Assembly (NCBI GenBank): GCA_037447655.1
Contig: JBBHKE010000843.1
Span: forward strand, 124,001-188,000
Origin: Zygnema cylindricum
Lineage: Eukaryota > Streptophyta > Zygnematophyceae > Zygnematales > Zygnemataceae
Direction of reading: 5' to 3'
Length of the DNA stretch: 64,000 nucleotides
Positions 1-11,958 of this stretch are shown here, piece after piece. A program made the translations under genes and the position numbers. Position 1 is the first letter of the stretch; each line of letters opens with the position of its first letter. The notes beneath the pieces were generated by a model. It saw only the letters and a program-made list of their open reading frames with translations. It had not been told where the DNA came from and searched no databases.

Positions 1-3000
1 TGGTTAAGTATTCAAGGAATCGATAAAGTGCTCTTACTACCCATTGAGTTCTATACCTCTCCTCCCCCTCCTCCACCTCCTCCAACAATAGCTCCTGCCC
101 CTGGTCCCTCTGAAACAACTCCTTCTCCTCCTCCTCCTCAAACAATTACACCCAGTCCTGCTCCAGGTCCTACTATCACACCTCCTCCCCCTCCTCCTCC
201 GACAATTACACCCAGTCCCGCCCCTGGACCTATTGAAGGACCTCCTCCTCCCCCTCCTCCTACGACAATCACACCCAGTCCTGCACCTGGTCCTATTCAA
301 AGGTCTCCTCCTCCCCCCCCTCCGACACCCAGTGCCGTTGCTCCTACAGAAAGACCTCCTTCTCCCCCTCCAGTCAGCATCCCTCCTCCGACCACTGTCA
401 CTCCCTCTCCTCCCACCACCGTCACTCCCTCTCCTCCCACCACTGTCACTCCCTCTCCTCCCACCACCGTCACTCCCTCTCCTCCCACCACCGTCACTCC
501 CTCTCCTCCCACCACTGTCACTCCCTCTCCTCCGACCACTGTCACTCCCTCTCCTCCCACCACTGTCACTCCCTCTCCTCCGACCACTGTCACTCCCTCT
601 CCTCCCACCACCGTCACTCCCTCTCCTCCCACCACCGTCACTCCCTCTCCTCCGACCACAGTCACTCCCTCTCCTCCCACCACTGTCACTCCCTCTCCTC
701 CAACAAGTATCACTCCTTCTCCTCCCACAACTGTCACTCCCTCTCCTCCGACCACTGTCACTCCCTCTCCTCCGACCACTGTCACTCCCTCTCCTCCGAC
801 CACTGTCACTCCCCCTCCTCCGACACCCAGTGCGGTTGCTCCTACAGAAAGACCTCCTTCTCCCCCTCCAGTCAGCATCCCTCCTCCCACCACCGTCACT
901 CCTTCTCCTCCCACCACCGTCACTCCCTCTCCTCCCACCACCGTCACACCCTCTCCTCCGACCACCGTCACACCCTCTCCTCCGACCACCGTCACACCCT
1001 CTCCTCCGACCACCGTCACACCCTCTCCTCCAACCACAGTCACTCCCTCTCCTCCCACAATTGTCACTCCCTCTCCTCCGACCACCGTCACACCCTCTCC
1101 TCCGACCACCGTCACACCCTCTCCTCCGACCACCGTCACTCCCTCTCCTTCTCCCTCTCCTCCGACCACCGTCACTCCCTCTCCTCCGACCACCGTCACA
1201 CCCTCTCCTCCGACCACCGTCACACCCTCTCCTCCGACCACCGTCACACCCTCTCCTCCGACCACCGTCACACCCTCTCCTCCGACCACCGTCACTCCCT
1301 CTCCTCCAACCACAGTCACTCCCTCTCCTCCCACAATTGTCACTCCCTCTCCTCCGACCACCGTCACACCCTCTCCTCCGACCACCGTCACACCCTCTCC
1401 TCCGATCACCGTCACTCCCTCTCCTCCGATCACCGTCACTCCCTCTCCTCCGACCACCGTCACACCCTCTCCTCCGACCACCGTCACTCCCTCTCCTCCG
1501 ACCACCGTCACTCCCTCTCCTCCCACAACTGTCACTCCCTCTCCTCCCACAATTGTCACTCCCTCTCCTCCCACAACTGTCACTCCCTCTCCTCCCACCA
1601 CCGTCACTCCCTCTCCTCCGACCACTGTCACTCCCTCTCCTCCGACCACAGTCACTCCCTCTCCTCCCACAACTGTCACTCCCTCTCCTCCCACCACCGT
1701 TACTCCCTCTCCTCCCACAACAGTCACTCCCTCTCCTCCGACCACTGTTACTCCCTCTCCCCCAACAGTCGTCACTCTATCTCCACCAATTGCTACCTTC
1801 TCTCCACCTCCCCCAACTCTCTCCCCTCCTGGACCTCCCTCACCCCCCTCACCTCCTCCATCTCCTCCCTCTCCCCCTCCCCCTCCTCCCCCTCCATCCC
1901 CTCCTTCTCCTCCCTCCCCCCCTCCCCCTCCTTCCCCTCCTATAACCCCAACCCCAGCCCCTGGTCCTTCTCCCCCTTTTACCCCTCCTCCCGCCCTCGC
2001 CCCTGGACCTGATGCAGCTCCGGGACCGGTGACAGCTCCGGGACCGGTGACAGCTCCGGGACCGGTGACAGCTCCGGGACCGGTGACAGCTCCGGGACCT
2101 GTTGATTCTCCCGCTTTCACGTCCTTTGCCAAGAGAGCAAGTTCCAAAATTTCTGTTTTAAAAGAAAAGGTTACTATTTTATCGAAACAAAAAGTTCTCC
2201 AAAGCGAAGGTGTGGTGAGTGCCCTGCAAGCCGCCGGAAATTTTACAACATTTTTGAGATTAGTTCGACAAGTGCAGTTGACCGAAGACATTTTCGGTTC
2301 TTTTGGAACGACAATTTTGGTCCCGACAGATGCTGCTTTCAGTAAAAGATCAGGAGATATTCTTCTCCTCCTTAATAAAGTTGAAATGGGACATCAAACG
2401 ACATTATTGGCGAATATTCTTCGTTACCACGTCATTTCGGCACATGAGACGTCTAAGTCTTTGAAGGTATGTATTTGAATCTAGTCTTTTGTGTGTTTGA
2501 TGCTGACCAAGTGATTTTTTCACCTTATCTTTTTTTTGTAATCTTCGCTGTTTATTGTGTATTGTTTATTAAGTATGCAATTTGGTCGATCTTAAAGCAG
2601 TTAAAAAGCCTGAATCTACAGAAAGTACTGGATGGTAGTGTATTGATGGGCATTTGCCATGAAACTCTTGGACCATCAAGTTTTAAGGGATATCTTGAAC
2701 TTGTTGATTCAGAGTACACCTACAAAGCTTCTCTTTGTGTTAAGTTAATGCTTGTTTTATTTTCACCTGTCTTTTTTTTTTGGTTTAAACATCCTACCTT
2801 CTATTTCCTAGGAAAGAATTCTTAAACTGACAAAACTTCAATTTCTTTCTTTGCAGGATTCTGTACTGCTTTTATCTGGCTCAGAAGAGTACCCATTCCC
2901 CCTTGGCACCAAATTTGGAATGTCGCAGGTCGGAGTATTTGTCACGAGCCGAGGAAGTGTGGTATTCACAAATATGGAGGAAGAAAACGCACAAAAAGCA

Positions 3001-3090
3001 AATAATGTTGCTCCAGATTTCTACTTGTCCCAGCGGATATCGGTGCAAGGAATCGATGATGTGTTGCTAAGTCCTGCACTTACTCAGTAG
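1..3090 (+). CDS. FAS1-domain / hydroxyproline-rich chimeric cell-wall glycoprotein (3' part, two exons)
   Basis: The window opens inside the gene. The first codons (LSIQGIDKVLLLP) match the end of a FAS1 domain, so an upstream FAS1 domain lies outside. A ~690-residue Pro/Ser/Thr/Val linker follows, then a second FAS1 domain with the H1-type motif TILVPTDAAF, the LRYHVIS motif and the terminal ISVQGIDDVLLSP. The coding exon ends at 2466 (AAG|gtatgt). The intron is 2467-2856 and ends ttgcag. The last exon is 2857-3090, and both junctions are phase 0, giving a clean stop TAG. FAS1 domains flanking extensin/AGP-like Pro tracts are typical of plant fasciclin-like arabinogalactan proteins and of the algal cell-adhesion protein Algal-CAM. 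The SP/TP/PP content predicts Hyp O-glycosylation and an extracellular location (inference). Signal peptide and 5' exons are not in view, and no GPI-type hydrophobic tail follows the last domain. Confidence 0.88.
388..1782 (+). repeat. 24-bp coding minisatellite (PSPPTTVT repeat)
   Basis: About 55 tandem 24-bp units encode PSPPTTVT with small variants (PTIVT, PITVT, PTSIT, one partial PSPSP unit). The array is split by a second copy of a non-repeat spacer (TPSAVAPTERPPSPPPVS), seen near 325-387 and again near 823-882. A larger module of spacer plus array has therefore been duplicated. Variants differ mostly at the third base of the proline codon (ccc/ccg/cca) and cluster locally, as expected from unequal exchange. 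Confidence 0.95.
2017..2100 (+). repeat. 18-bp coding tandem repeat (APGPVT)
   Basis: Four to five virtually identical 18-bp units (gctccgggaccggtgaca) encode APGPVT immediately before the second FAS1 domain. Near identity between units indicates recent expansion. The AP/GP-rich context is arabinogalactan-protein-like. Confidence 0.92.
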
Positions 3091-4124
3091 GCAAAACCGA
3101 AGTTGCAAAACAAAAAATGAGAATGGTTATCTCATGAGCGAAAACAGATATTAAGGCTTCTTCTTCGTACTATTATTTTGAATTGCGAAGTAATCCAGCT
3201 CATCTCGCTCTTGAAACCAGCAGAGTTTTTATATTCATATTTAAGTTGCCACTAGAATTCCGTTTTTTCTTAGTGTGAAATTTTGGTATTTCTAGTGGTT
3301 CTTACCATTAGTAAAATCCATGGGATTATGGCCCCTGCCTGGTTTCTTCAAACAACGGAAACCATTCGAGCAGATTTAATAACAATCACATCTCAGTTCC
3401 CAGCTGAGTTTAGACTTTCTAGGGTTTTTTATTTTGTTTTTTTGCGTGACAGTGTACAGAATCTGTCGTCCGGATCCTTCATCTCAAAGGATGACCGACG
3501 GAAGTGTTATAGGCTGTTAAATTGTTCTATACTTTTTTTTGTATTTCTGGCAGTGCCTCCCTCTGCTTTAAGCAGGACATTAGGGTTCTCTTCTGAGGAG
3601 TAGAAAGAAGGAGAGTTTGCTGATGCAGAAAAGCAGATAGTGAAAGGTTTTAAAGGTTTTGTAGCAGGTTTCTAGAACTCATGGTTGAAAAAAAGGTCAG
3701 GGTTGGTTGTAATGACATCCGTACGGATGCTGTGTATGGTACGGATACCTGGCCAAAATATTTGAGACGATTTGACTCTGGAGTAATTTAATCATTTTTG
3801 TCACTCTTTTTTTTTCGTATTCTGTCTGTGTGGATCTTTTAGGGTTTCTTCAATTTTGGAAAGAAAATTGCAGCCATTTTTTTTGCGGTATATGTAAAAG
3901 TACAATTGGAAGTACTTTGCCTTTTCAAGTTTTCATTCATGAGGTGCATCGCGAGATTCTAATGAGGCGGTGTATATTCTAATTTGAAGATATTACTTCG
4001 AGGCACTATTTTAAATTATATGTATCAAAATGTTTTAGTAATGTTTGTGTTTCAGTTTTATGTCCTCGCAATGTGTTTAGTGCGATGTGTACTGTGAGGT
4101 GGTGTGAAATGTTTCTTTGACTTA
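3091..4124. other. 3' flank of the FAS1 gene, no gene recognised
   Basis: AT-rich sequence with T-rich runs follows the stop codon. A ~106-codon open frame at 3283-3603 shows no recognisable domain and probably lies in or after the 3' UTR. I see no RNA gene or repeat here. Confidence 0.5.
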
Positions 4125-4438
4125 CCGATAAAAGATAATACTGGTTTGATACATCGGTAATGGAATGATGAATTTCTGATACATGGCGATGAATTTCAGA
4201 TATATCGCCATGACTTACCAATAAATTTACTCCGTAATCTGTTATGGAATGGATCGTCAAATATTTTCCTAACCACTACAGTACATCAAACCGATAATTA
4301 TCGGCGACATTTTTTGTTGGTCACGGAGCGATATATCGGATCTTTCCCCATTTCCCGATAAGAAATAACCCGATACACAACACTAGTAAATTCATAATTC
4401 CATTACCGATGTATCAAACCAGTATTAACTATTATCGG
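4125..4438. mobile_element. Small inverted-repeat element (MITE-like), ~314 bp
   Basis: The left end, starting ccgataaaagataatactgg, reappears in reverse complement at the right end (4388-4438). It forms ~50-bp imperfect terminal inverted repeats containing tttgatacatcggtaatgg. The interior has further TATCGG/CCGATA palindromes and the string cgatacacaacacta, which recurs at about 23105. No coding capacity. A clear target duplication was not found, so the exact boundary and superfamily are uncertain. Confidence 0.6.
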
Positions 4439-5664
4439 AATAGTAAAGTGAATGTGGTTAGACCAATTTGTAACCATTGCAACTGATCCCGTAAACCAAG
4501 AGCATTCATTATTCCTCTCCCTCTCACCCCCCCTCCTCTCTCCCTCTCTCCCTCTCCTCTGACTTTAGAGTTGTAGCCTTGACCACTAAAGACTCCTTAG
4601 TGTAGTTCACAACTTACTATCTACTATTCACTATTCACTATTAACTGTTTAGTTCTTTTAGCTTGCTCACACTATCAATTGTAATCATCTTGTTGACTTT
4701 GTGCGATAACAATGTACAAAAACATCACTATTATGCACTAAAGAAAACAACCACTATTTTTTTAGCGCATATCTTTTGTTTTACATGGATGAAAGACCTC
4801 TCACCGCCGATAGTAATGGTTGTATTGATTGTGTTGGAATATCAGTTACAAAAAAAGTGCCTGTATTGACACTTCTGGTCCACATGCTTTGAAATTTTGG
4901 GTAACGAGGCGGAACTACAATGATAGTTTTATCTTTCCGTTTCTTACAAAATCACCATGGCCATGAGAACCTGACAAAAATGTCTCTACGAAATGTTTCC
5001 GCTTCAATATTTATTACTTATTACCCTCCACCAAGGAGTACCTTTATTTTCGACAAAACTCGACGCATTCACTATCCAGATTTTGATAAACATACAATTC
5101 GGTAGCTATAGCTGTAACAAAAAATGTCTTAAAATGTTATAAAAGTTGTAGTGTACATGATGCGATCATACCTGGGTTATTAAGTTGGATCGGGATAAAC
5201 CAGAATTATACTGGGATGGGTAACCTCGCAATGATCTTTGCTACAACAATATTCAGCTCGTGTTCCTTTGTCCTTCGACCGCCTGTCCTTCCCCTCAGCC
5301 ATCTACTATAACTATAAAGTGTATCGCTATTAGTGTTAATGTTTTATCACGAGTTCAAACATCTTTTCTTCGTGCACACTTGTCGGATTATTAATCCGCC
5401 GATTGCGATTGAAAGGCAAAATTCTCACCTTCTGATTGGCGGTTTCCAATCAAACATTGGATACAAAAAATATGTTAAATAACACTACTCGCATGTCCTC
5501 TCCTCCTCCCCTACCCAAAAAACCTCAGGCTTATCTTCCTCTAACCATCACCTTAAATCCTAAATCTTGCTTCCCAGCTCCAAACTTGTTTATATGATAG
5601 CAACTCGCTTCACTCCCTATAGCACCCCCCTCCCTCTGTTCAATCAAGCCACCTACCTCCTTCC
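4439..5664. other. Non-coding interval with pyrimidine-rich tract
   Basis: It holds a CT-rich simple repeat at about 4513-4560. At about 5370-5460 it has a short segment (cacttgtcggattattaatccgccgattgcgattg) resembling one seen upstream of the hydrolase at 21265-21300. No gene recognised. Confidence 0.5.
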
Positions 5665-6524
5665 TGTTGATTTTTGGAAAGCTTTAAGCCTCAGTAAATT
5701 AGTGTGACGGCAGAAAGACAGTAAAATATAGCGTAAAGGACACGCGTCGTCACTTAAGGGCAGAACAAGTATTTCGGAATGACACCGACTTCCACATATA
5801 CCTGTCACACATTGAACGGGACAAAGCAGCTGCGACGCAGATAGGACAAAGCAGCAGCGACGCAGATGGGACAAAGGAGCTGCGACACAAATGGGACAAA
5901 GCAGCTGCGTTTATTCAATACGGGCAACGCAGCTGCGACGAAGCTGCGGTGACGTTGATAATGATTCGAAACGGGACAACGCAGCTGCGGTTGATATGAA
6001 TCAAGTCAATGGACGAGATTCATAAAAGGATCACAAGTGATTTACTGGCAGGTGTTTTTGCAACACCTGGATGGACGCATCCGGACAATGGTAATTAAGC
6101 TGGCGGCAAGTAATTGTGCAATCACTTGTATTGATCTCTCAGTAATATTGATTGTACAGTGGCAGAATTAGCTTTAGCGTGATTATGAGTACTTAGACCT
6201 TAGTGGCAGTTTGGTTCTTGGAAGTATCTCCCAGGAACATTTGTATCGGAGGTACAACACTATGTAATAGGACAACTAGGAGTAGAAACTCACTACGAGT
6301 ATAAGACTTAGGACTTAGAACATTTGATGTATCCGGACATCCATACTTTCAAGTAGTAAAACTGCAGACAGTTTTTGGGAAACTTCTGAGTGTTATATCT
6401 TAAGTTTTGTTGAATCAATTGTGCTGAAACTTTGGGAGTTGTCGGTGTTTGTAATACTCTATATTGTGATAGAGTTTTTTGGAGTTTTGACTAGTGTATC
6501 ATATTTTGTGAGCATCTGAAAACA
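5665..6524 (+). repeat. LTR 1 of Ty1/copia array
   Basis: Begins TGTTGATTTTTGGAAAGC and is related over its whole length to copies at 10793 and 16478. It contains repeated gggacaaagcagctgcgacg units. The end is placed at a CA followed 6 bp later by TGGT (candidate primer-binding site TGGTTGGATTC). Homology to the other copies continues into gag, so the 3' boundary rests on this motif alone. Confidence 0.75.
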
Positions 6525-6564
6525 ACTGTTTGGTTGGATTCTTGATAGCTTCTGAGAGTGTATC

Positions 6565-9500
6565 ATGTCTACTTCTACTACTACTGTTGCTCCTTTACCT
6601 GCACCGGTGGTCGTGGAATATCATGTCTACTTCTACTACTACTCTTGCTCCTTACCTGCACCGGTGGTTGTGGAACAACAGGTTATGGGCCTGTCCTCAA
6701 GAATTCCTATCTTCTCGGGGGAAAAATATGCTTATTGGGCGGATATGGTGGAAACTCACTTCGAAAACGTTAATTTTTTGGATATTCTGGATGGTTCCCT
6801 AGATGAATCACATCCATCTTGGTCCAAGAAGAATTCGCAGGCTCGATCTATTTTAAAATTCAATATATCCGAGGACTTGTCTTTGTCTCGGATCATAATG
6901 AAAAAGGCGATTGACATCTAGAAATCTCTTAAAATTGGATATGAAAAAGCTAATGTCTAGGAAGAACTTCTCTTGGTTGGAAAAATTTGGGACTATAAGT
7001 ACACCGGAGGATCAATGACTGAGTACGCTAACAAGTTTCGAATTTTTATCGATGCTCCTCCTTGTGCAGGGGGTAAGTCCTTAGTAACTATGATAAGTAT
7101 GAGGGCTGCAGTAAGACCAAAAGAGTAAGACTTTAAAATACCTTTTTCAACACTCCCCTCATTTTCTAGTCTAGAGTAAGACTTTAAAATACCTTTTTCA
7201 ACACTCCTCTCATTTTCTAGTCTATCTTTTGCTTCAGTCCACACTTCTCCCTACAAAATATTTATTTGGGAGAAGGAACCGCTTTAGTCATCATATCTGC
7301 TACCATATCCAATTTGGTCAGTTTCAACAAGGAGCATTACTAATGAGAGGTCTCCCTCGTAATATGAAAGGAGCTTCTGACACGCTCTAGCAAAAAGATA
7401 AGGCTAGTTGGACTTTACAGTTAGCAATTAATATTTTACTAGATGAAGAAGCTACATCTAAAGTTCTCAATGCCGAGCAAGAAGAGGCATTTAATACAGA
7501 CTCTGAGAGAAAAGGTCAATTTAAACAACAAAGAAATCAGTTTAATATGCAGATAAGTTCGTTTAATCAGAATCAGAATCAGAATCAGTTTAATCAGTTT
7601 AATCAGGGAAGAAATAGATAGTCTTACAATGCTTGCTTCTATTGTAATGAAAGAGGACATGGATATAAGTAATAAAACAGGTTTGTACAGGTCGGGATGG
7701 CAGCAGAGCCAATATAACCAAAGCTTCACCGGAAATACACCTCGTGGAAATGCCCTCTTTTCGGCATCTTCATCACATCAAGACAAATCTCTAAACGTGT
7801 TCGAGGAGGAAGAGGCGGAGTTATTTGCTATGGCGGCGGCAATGGAAGGCTCAAAAGACACTAGATGGGTAACAGATAGAGGAGCGTCAGCCAATATGTG
7901 CTAGAACAAGGCTATCTTCAAAAATATGAAATCGACACCTGAAAAGATTATTTACTATGCATGTGGAATGAGTGTACAGACTCGTGCTGTAGGTTATGTA
8001 TCATTACTAGTTGATATAAAGGGAAAAGCAGTTGAAAGGACTCTTCATAATGTCCTCTTTGTTCCGGAATTTAAGAAAAAATTGTTCTCTACTTCTTTGG
8101 TGTAATGGCTTTGAGGCCCGTCTTAAACATGGTCGCCAGGTTGTTAGTAAAAATGGCAAAGTTGTTGTCACAAACACTAGAGATGGCAGCAAAATATACA
8201 GTATGGATATGGCTAATAATAAGGAAAATGATGTTCTGTATTCTGGTGCTATGCATTCAGATGAGTTGTGGCATAAAATATTAGGCCATGTAAAGTATGA
8301 TAGTTTGAGAAAGATGGTGCATGCTGGCAAATTAGAGGGTGTCTCTGTAATAGATTAGCCAGTTAAAACATATGATGGCGGTGCATTAGGAAAAAACAGA
8401 CTGCCATTCCCCAAGGAGTTTGAACATCGGTCAACTAAACTGTTACAGCAAATTCACTCTGATGTTTTTGGACTTGCAAAGGTACCATCAGCTGGGGGAT
8501 GAAATATATGGTTACATTCAAAGATGATTTCTCACGATTTGCAAAAGAATACTTCATGAAAAAAAAGAGTGAGGTGTTTGGTCACTTCAAACACTACAAA
8601 GCTTCGGCGGAGAAACTACATAATCTGCTGATTTTGGAACTCAGATCGGACAACAACGGAGAATATACATCAAAAGAATTTGAGAACTTCTTACTACAGG
8701 AAGGTATTAGTCATCAGTTGCCTGTTCCCTATTCACCGGAACAGAATGGAGGAAGGTATTAGTCATCAGTTGCCTGTTCCCTATTCACTGGAACAGAATG
8801 GAGTATTGGAAAGATTAAACAAGCTCTAGAGAGCTCTAGGTCGATGCTTGCAGATAAATATGTGGATCCGAAATTATGGGATGAGGCCTTAAATTGTGCA
8901 GTGTAGAATAGGGTCAAGGTCAGTAAACACGACGCCTTATGAAATCTGGACTAGCATGAAACCTGATGTTAGTTATTTCAAAGTCTTTGGTAGCAAGTGC
9001 TTCATTTTAGATACATCAAAAAATAGATGGAAAATGGAACCAAAAGGGTTACCGGGTATTTTGCTAGGATATGCTGAACACTCTAAAGGGTATAGGGTCT
9101 TCGTTCTTGAAACACAACGGATAGTTGTGGCTCGAAATATCATTGTGAAAGACGAACTTCATTCGGTATGTTTATTCACAATGACAAATGTACAGAAACA
9201 ACATAAAGTGCAAGAATATATTATTTTGGAGTGGAATCAGCCTAATATCACACAGGTGCAGGTTCCTCCAGCTGCCGAGCGGTCTTCTGAGGTTCATCAA
9301 GATCATTAGACATTTCAGTAACAGCTTGGTCAACAAGGTTCATCAAGATCATTAGACATTTCAGTAACAGCTTGGTCAACAACAGCCAGAAACTGCAGAT
9401 CACAATCAGCGACAACGAAAGAACGCAAGTGATCTGGCGATCTCAACCTCAGAATTTCCAAGGGGAAAGAGATAATTTCCGGGGGGAAAGAGATCCAGTA

Positions 9501-10792
9501 GCCGCCTGCAAGCAAGCTCTCACTTTGCCTACTCGGCAGCCTCGGGGGAGCCTCTGACCATTCGGGAGGCCTTCTCATCACCAGAGCGAAATCACTGGAT
9601 TGAGGCAGCAAACGAAAAATCAAGGTTTGAGATGAAAAACCTCGGTGAGGCGAAATACATTATGGGAATTCAAGTAGAGAGAGACACAAACAAGAGAGTA
9701 ATAAAACTAAGAAAGAGGCTATCAAGTAGAGAGAGACACAAACAAGAGATTAATAAAACTAACTAAGTAAGAGGCTATCAGAAACATGTTAGATGAGTAT
9801 GAAATGCGGGGGGGGGGGGTAAAAGGGTGTGTAACTCTAAGGGAGTTTTGGCAGAAATTAGAGGGTGATGAAACTTAGCCAGGAGTCATTGTCAGTGAAT
9901 ATCAGGAGTCATTGTCAGTGAATATCTAGAGTCAGGGAGGATTATCATCCTATGACAGAGTCAGGGAGGATTATCCTATGACACTGATACCTTGCAGGCA
10001 GATAGTGGGAAGTTTAATATATTTCATGAATTGTACCCGTGTTGACATTGCTGCAGCAGTTGGGGTACTGAGTAGAAGTGTAGATAATCCGAGAAAATCT
10101 GACCGTGATGCAACAAAGAGAGTCTTGAGATATTTGGCAGGAACTAAGGATCTCAAACTTACATTAGGGGGAGAAGAAGTGAAGCTACAAACATGGAGTG
10201 ATGCAAGCTACGACGACATGCCAAGCCGAAAATCCACTACTGGATTTGTTCTACAAATCGGGAACGGGACTTGTTGCTGGAGCAGCAAACTTCAAAAGGT
10301 CACGGCATAATCGACAATGGAGTCAGAATACATGGCAACAAGCTCGGCCATCAAAGAACTCTTATAGGTAAAATCCATATTGCAAGAACTGGGATACATG
10401 CAAATTGGTCCACATCACACCAGGCTGCCATTGCCATTGCCTCTAACCCGAGTCACCGCTTCAAGAGTAAGCACTTGGATATAAGATTGCACTTTGGAAG
10501 AGAAAAAGTATTTTCCCGGGTATTTTAATTGTGATATCTGCCAAATGCAAAAACAATTGCTGATATGCTCACTAAAGCTTTCCTGCTCCTAAGCTGAAGT
10601 ATTGTAGGGATGCAGTGGGACTAGGTGACTAGCTGAGTTGCTGCATTGCTATGCTGCCATACTGTCCCAGTGGGGATGCAGTAGCTTATTTGTGACGTTG
10701 CTATGCTGCGATATTGTGCTAGTTCGACAACGCAGCTGCTCTTCTTTACATCGCAGCTGCGCTGATCCACTAAGTCTAAAGCTTTAAGGGAG
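6565..10792 (+). pseudogene. Decayed Ty1/copia gag-pol, internal region 1
   Basis: Gag starts with ATG at 6565 (MSTSTTTVAP). The copia order gag, protease, integrase, RT, RNase H is recognisable but broken by stops and frameshifts. A protease-like WVTDRGAS lies at about 7868. A GAG-pre-integrase LWHKILGHV lies at about 8267, the integrase core with LRSDNNGEY and PYSPEQNG at 8499-8760, the integrase tail at 8896-9309, and RNase H-type (SDASYDDMPSRKSTTGF) at 9978-10530. Compared with internal region 2, about 590 bp are deleted near 9617, removing the RT catalytic core. The zinc knuckle is also interrupted, by a short deletion at about 7670. Several 20-45-bp direct duplications are present (about 8700-8800, 9310-9385, 9880-9985). 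A polypurine tract (ttaagggag) precedes LTR 2. Confidence 0.9.
7121..7322 (-). mobile_element. Nested antisense fragment of another copia 3' end
   Basis: Read on the minus strand, this gives the copia pol terminus (MVADMMTKAVP), a polypurine tract ending gaggggag, and an LTR start TGTTGAAAAAGG. The gag reading frame resumes after it (FQQ...LLMRGLP). A ~51-bp part is tandemly duplicated here, unlike the sister copy at 12311. Layout and sequence resemble the 3' end of the minus-strand element at 62302-62410. Confidence 0.78.
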
Positions 10793-11587
10793 TGTTGATT
10801 TTTGAAAAGCTTTAAGTTTCAGTAAATTAGTGTGACGGCAGAAAGACAGTAAAATATAGCGTAAAGGACACGCGTTATTTCGGAATGACATCGACATCCA
10901 CATATGCCTGTCACACATTGAATGGGACAAAGCAGCTGCGACGCAGATGGGACAAAGTAGCTGCGATTATTTTGTACGGGACAACGTAGCTGCGACGAAG
11001 TTGGAGTGACGTTGAATATGATTCGGAACGGGACAACGCAGCTGCGGTTGATATGAATCAAATCAATGGACGAGATTCTTAAAAGAATCAAAAGTGAATT
11101 GGTGGCAGGTGTTTTCGCAACATTTGGATGGACGCATCCGGACAAAAGTAATTAAGCCGGCGGCAAGTAATTGTACAATCGCTTGTATTGATCTCTCAGT
11201 AATATTGATATTGATTGTAATGTGGCTGAATTAGCTTTAGCATGATTAGGAGTACCTTGACCTTAGTGGCAATTTGGTTCTTGGATGTATCTCTCATGAA
11301 CATTTGAATCGGAGGTACAATACTATGTAATAGGACAACTAGGAGTAGAAACTCACTACGAGTATAAGAATTAGGACTTAGAACATGTGATGTATCCAGA
11401 CATCCAGACTTTCAAGTAGTAAATCTGCAAACTGTTTTTGGGAAACTTTTGAGTGTTATATCTTGAGTTTTGTTGGATCAATTGTGATGAAACTTTGGGA
11501 GTTGTCAGTATTTGTAATACTCTATATTGTGATAGAGTTTTGTGGAGTTTTGACTTGTGTGTCATATTTTGTGAGCATCTGAAAACA
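10793..11587 (+). repeat. LTR 2 of Ty1/copia array
   Basis: Begins TGTTGATTTTTGAAAAGC directly after a polypurine tract, and is homologous to LTR 1 and LTR 3. It serves as 3' LTR of internal region 1 and as 5' LTR of region 2. Some gcagctgcgacg units present in LTR 1 are missing. End placed at CA before the TGGTAGGATTC candidate primer-binding site. Confidence 0.78.
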
Positions 11588-11948
11588 GCTGTTTGGTAGG
11601 ATTCTTGATAGCTTCTGAGAGTGTATCGTGTCTACTTCTACTACTACTGCTACTTCTTTACCTGCACCGGTGGTCGTGGAACAACACTTCCTTCCCATGC
11701 TTCCCTACCATCGACCTTCTTGAACAACTTATCCCCAACTTTCCTATTTTAATTGCTCATCCTCCTTAACCTACACCGTGTTCCTTGCCCTATTTGCAGT
11801 AGAGAGACTGAAAGGGAGGGAGGGAAGGTGGGAAAGGGAGGGAGGGAGGGAGGGAGGGAGGGAGGGAAGGTGGGAGAGGGAGGGAGGGGAGGAAGGCGGG
11901 GGGCAGGAAGGGGGCAGAGGGAGGGAAGAGGGGGAGGGAGGGAGGGAG
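11588..11948 (+). repeat. Gag 5' end plus purine-rich insertion (copy 1)
   Basis: About 55 bp of gag start are followed by non-retroviral sequence (acttccttcccatgcttccc...) and then a (GGGA)n tract. The same arrangement recurs at 17292-17660, so the insertion into gag preceded duplication of the unit. The tract runs into the assembly gap. Confidence 0.8.
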
Positions 11949-11958
11949 NNNNNNNNNN
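11949..11958. other. Assembly gap (10 N)
   Basis: Ten Ns lie inside a GGGA-rich tract. The round size suggests a placeholder, so the real length is unknown. Confidence 0.99.

Noticed and set aside
297-2291. A 664-codon open frame antisense to the FAS1 gene (and a 570-codon frame in another + frame)
   Set aside because: Both are by-products of a 24-bp repeat without stop codons in several frames; the translated products are simple repeats with no domain.
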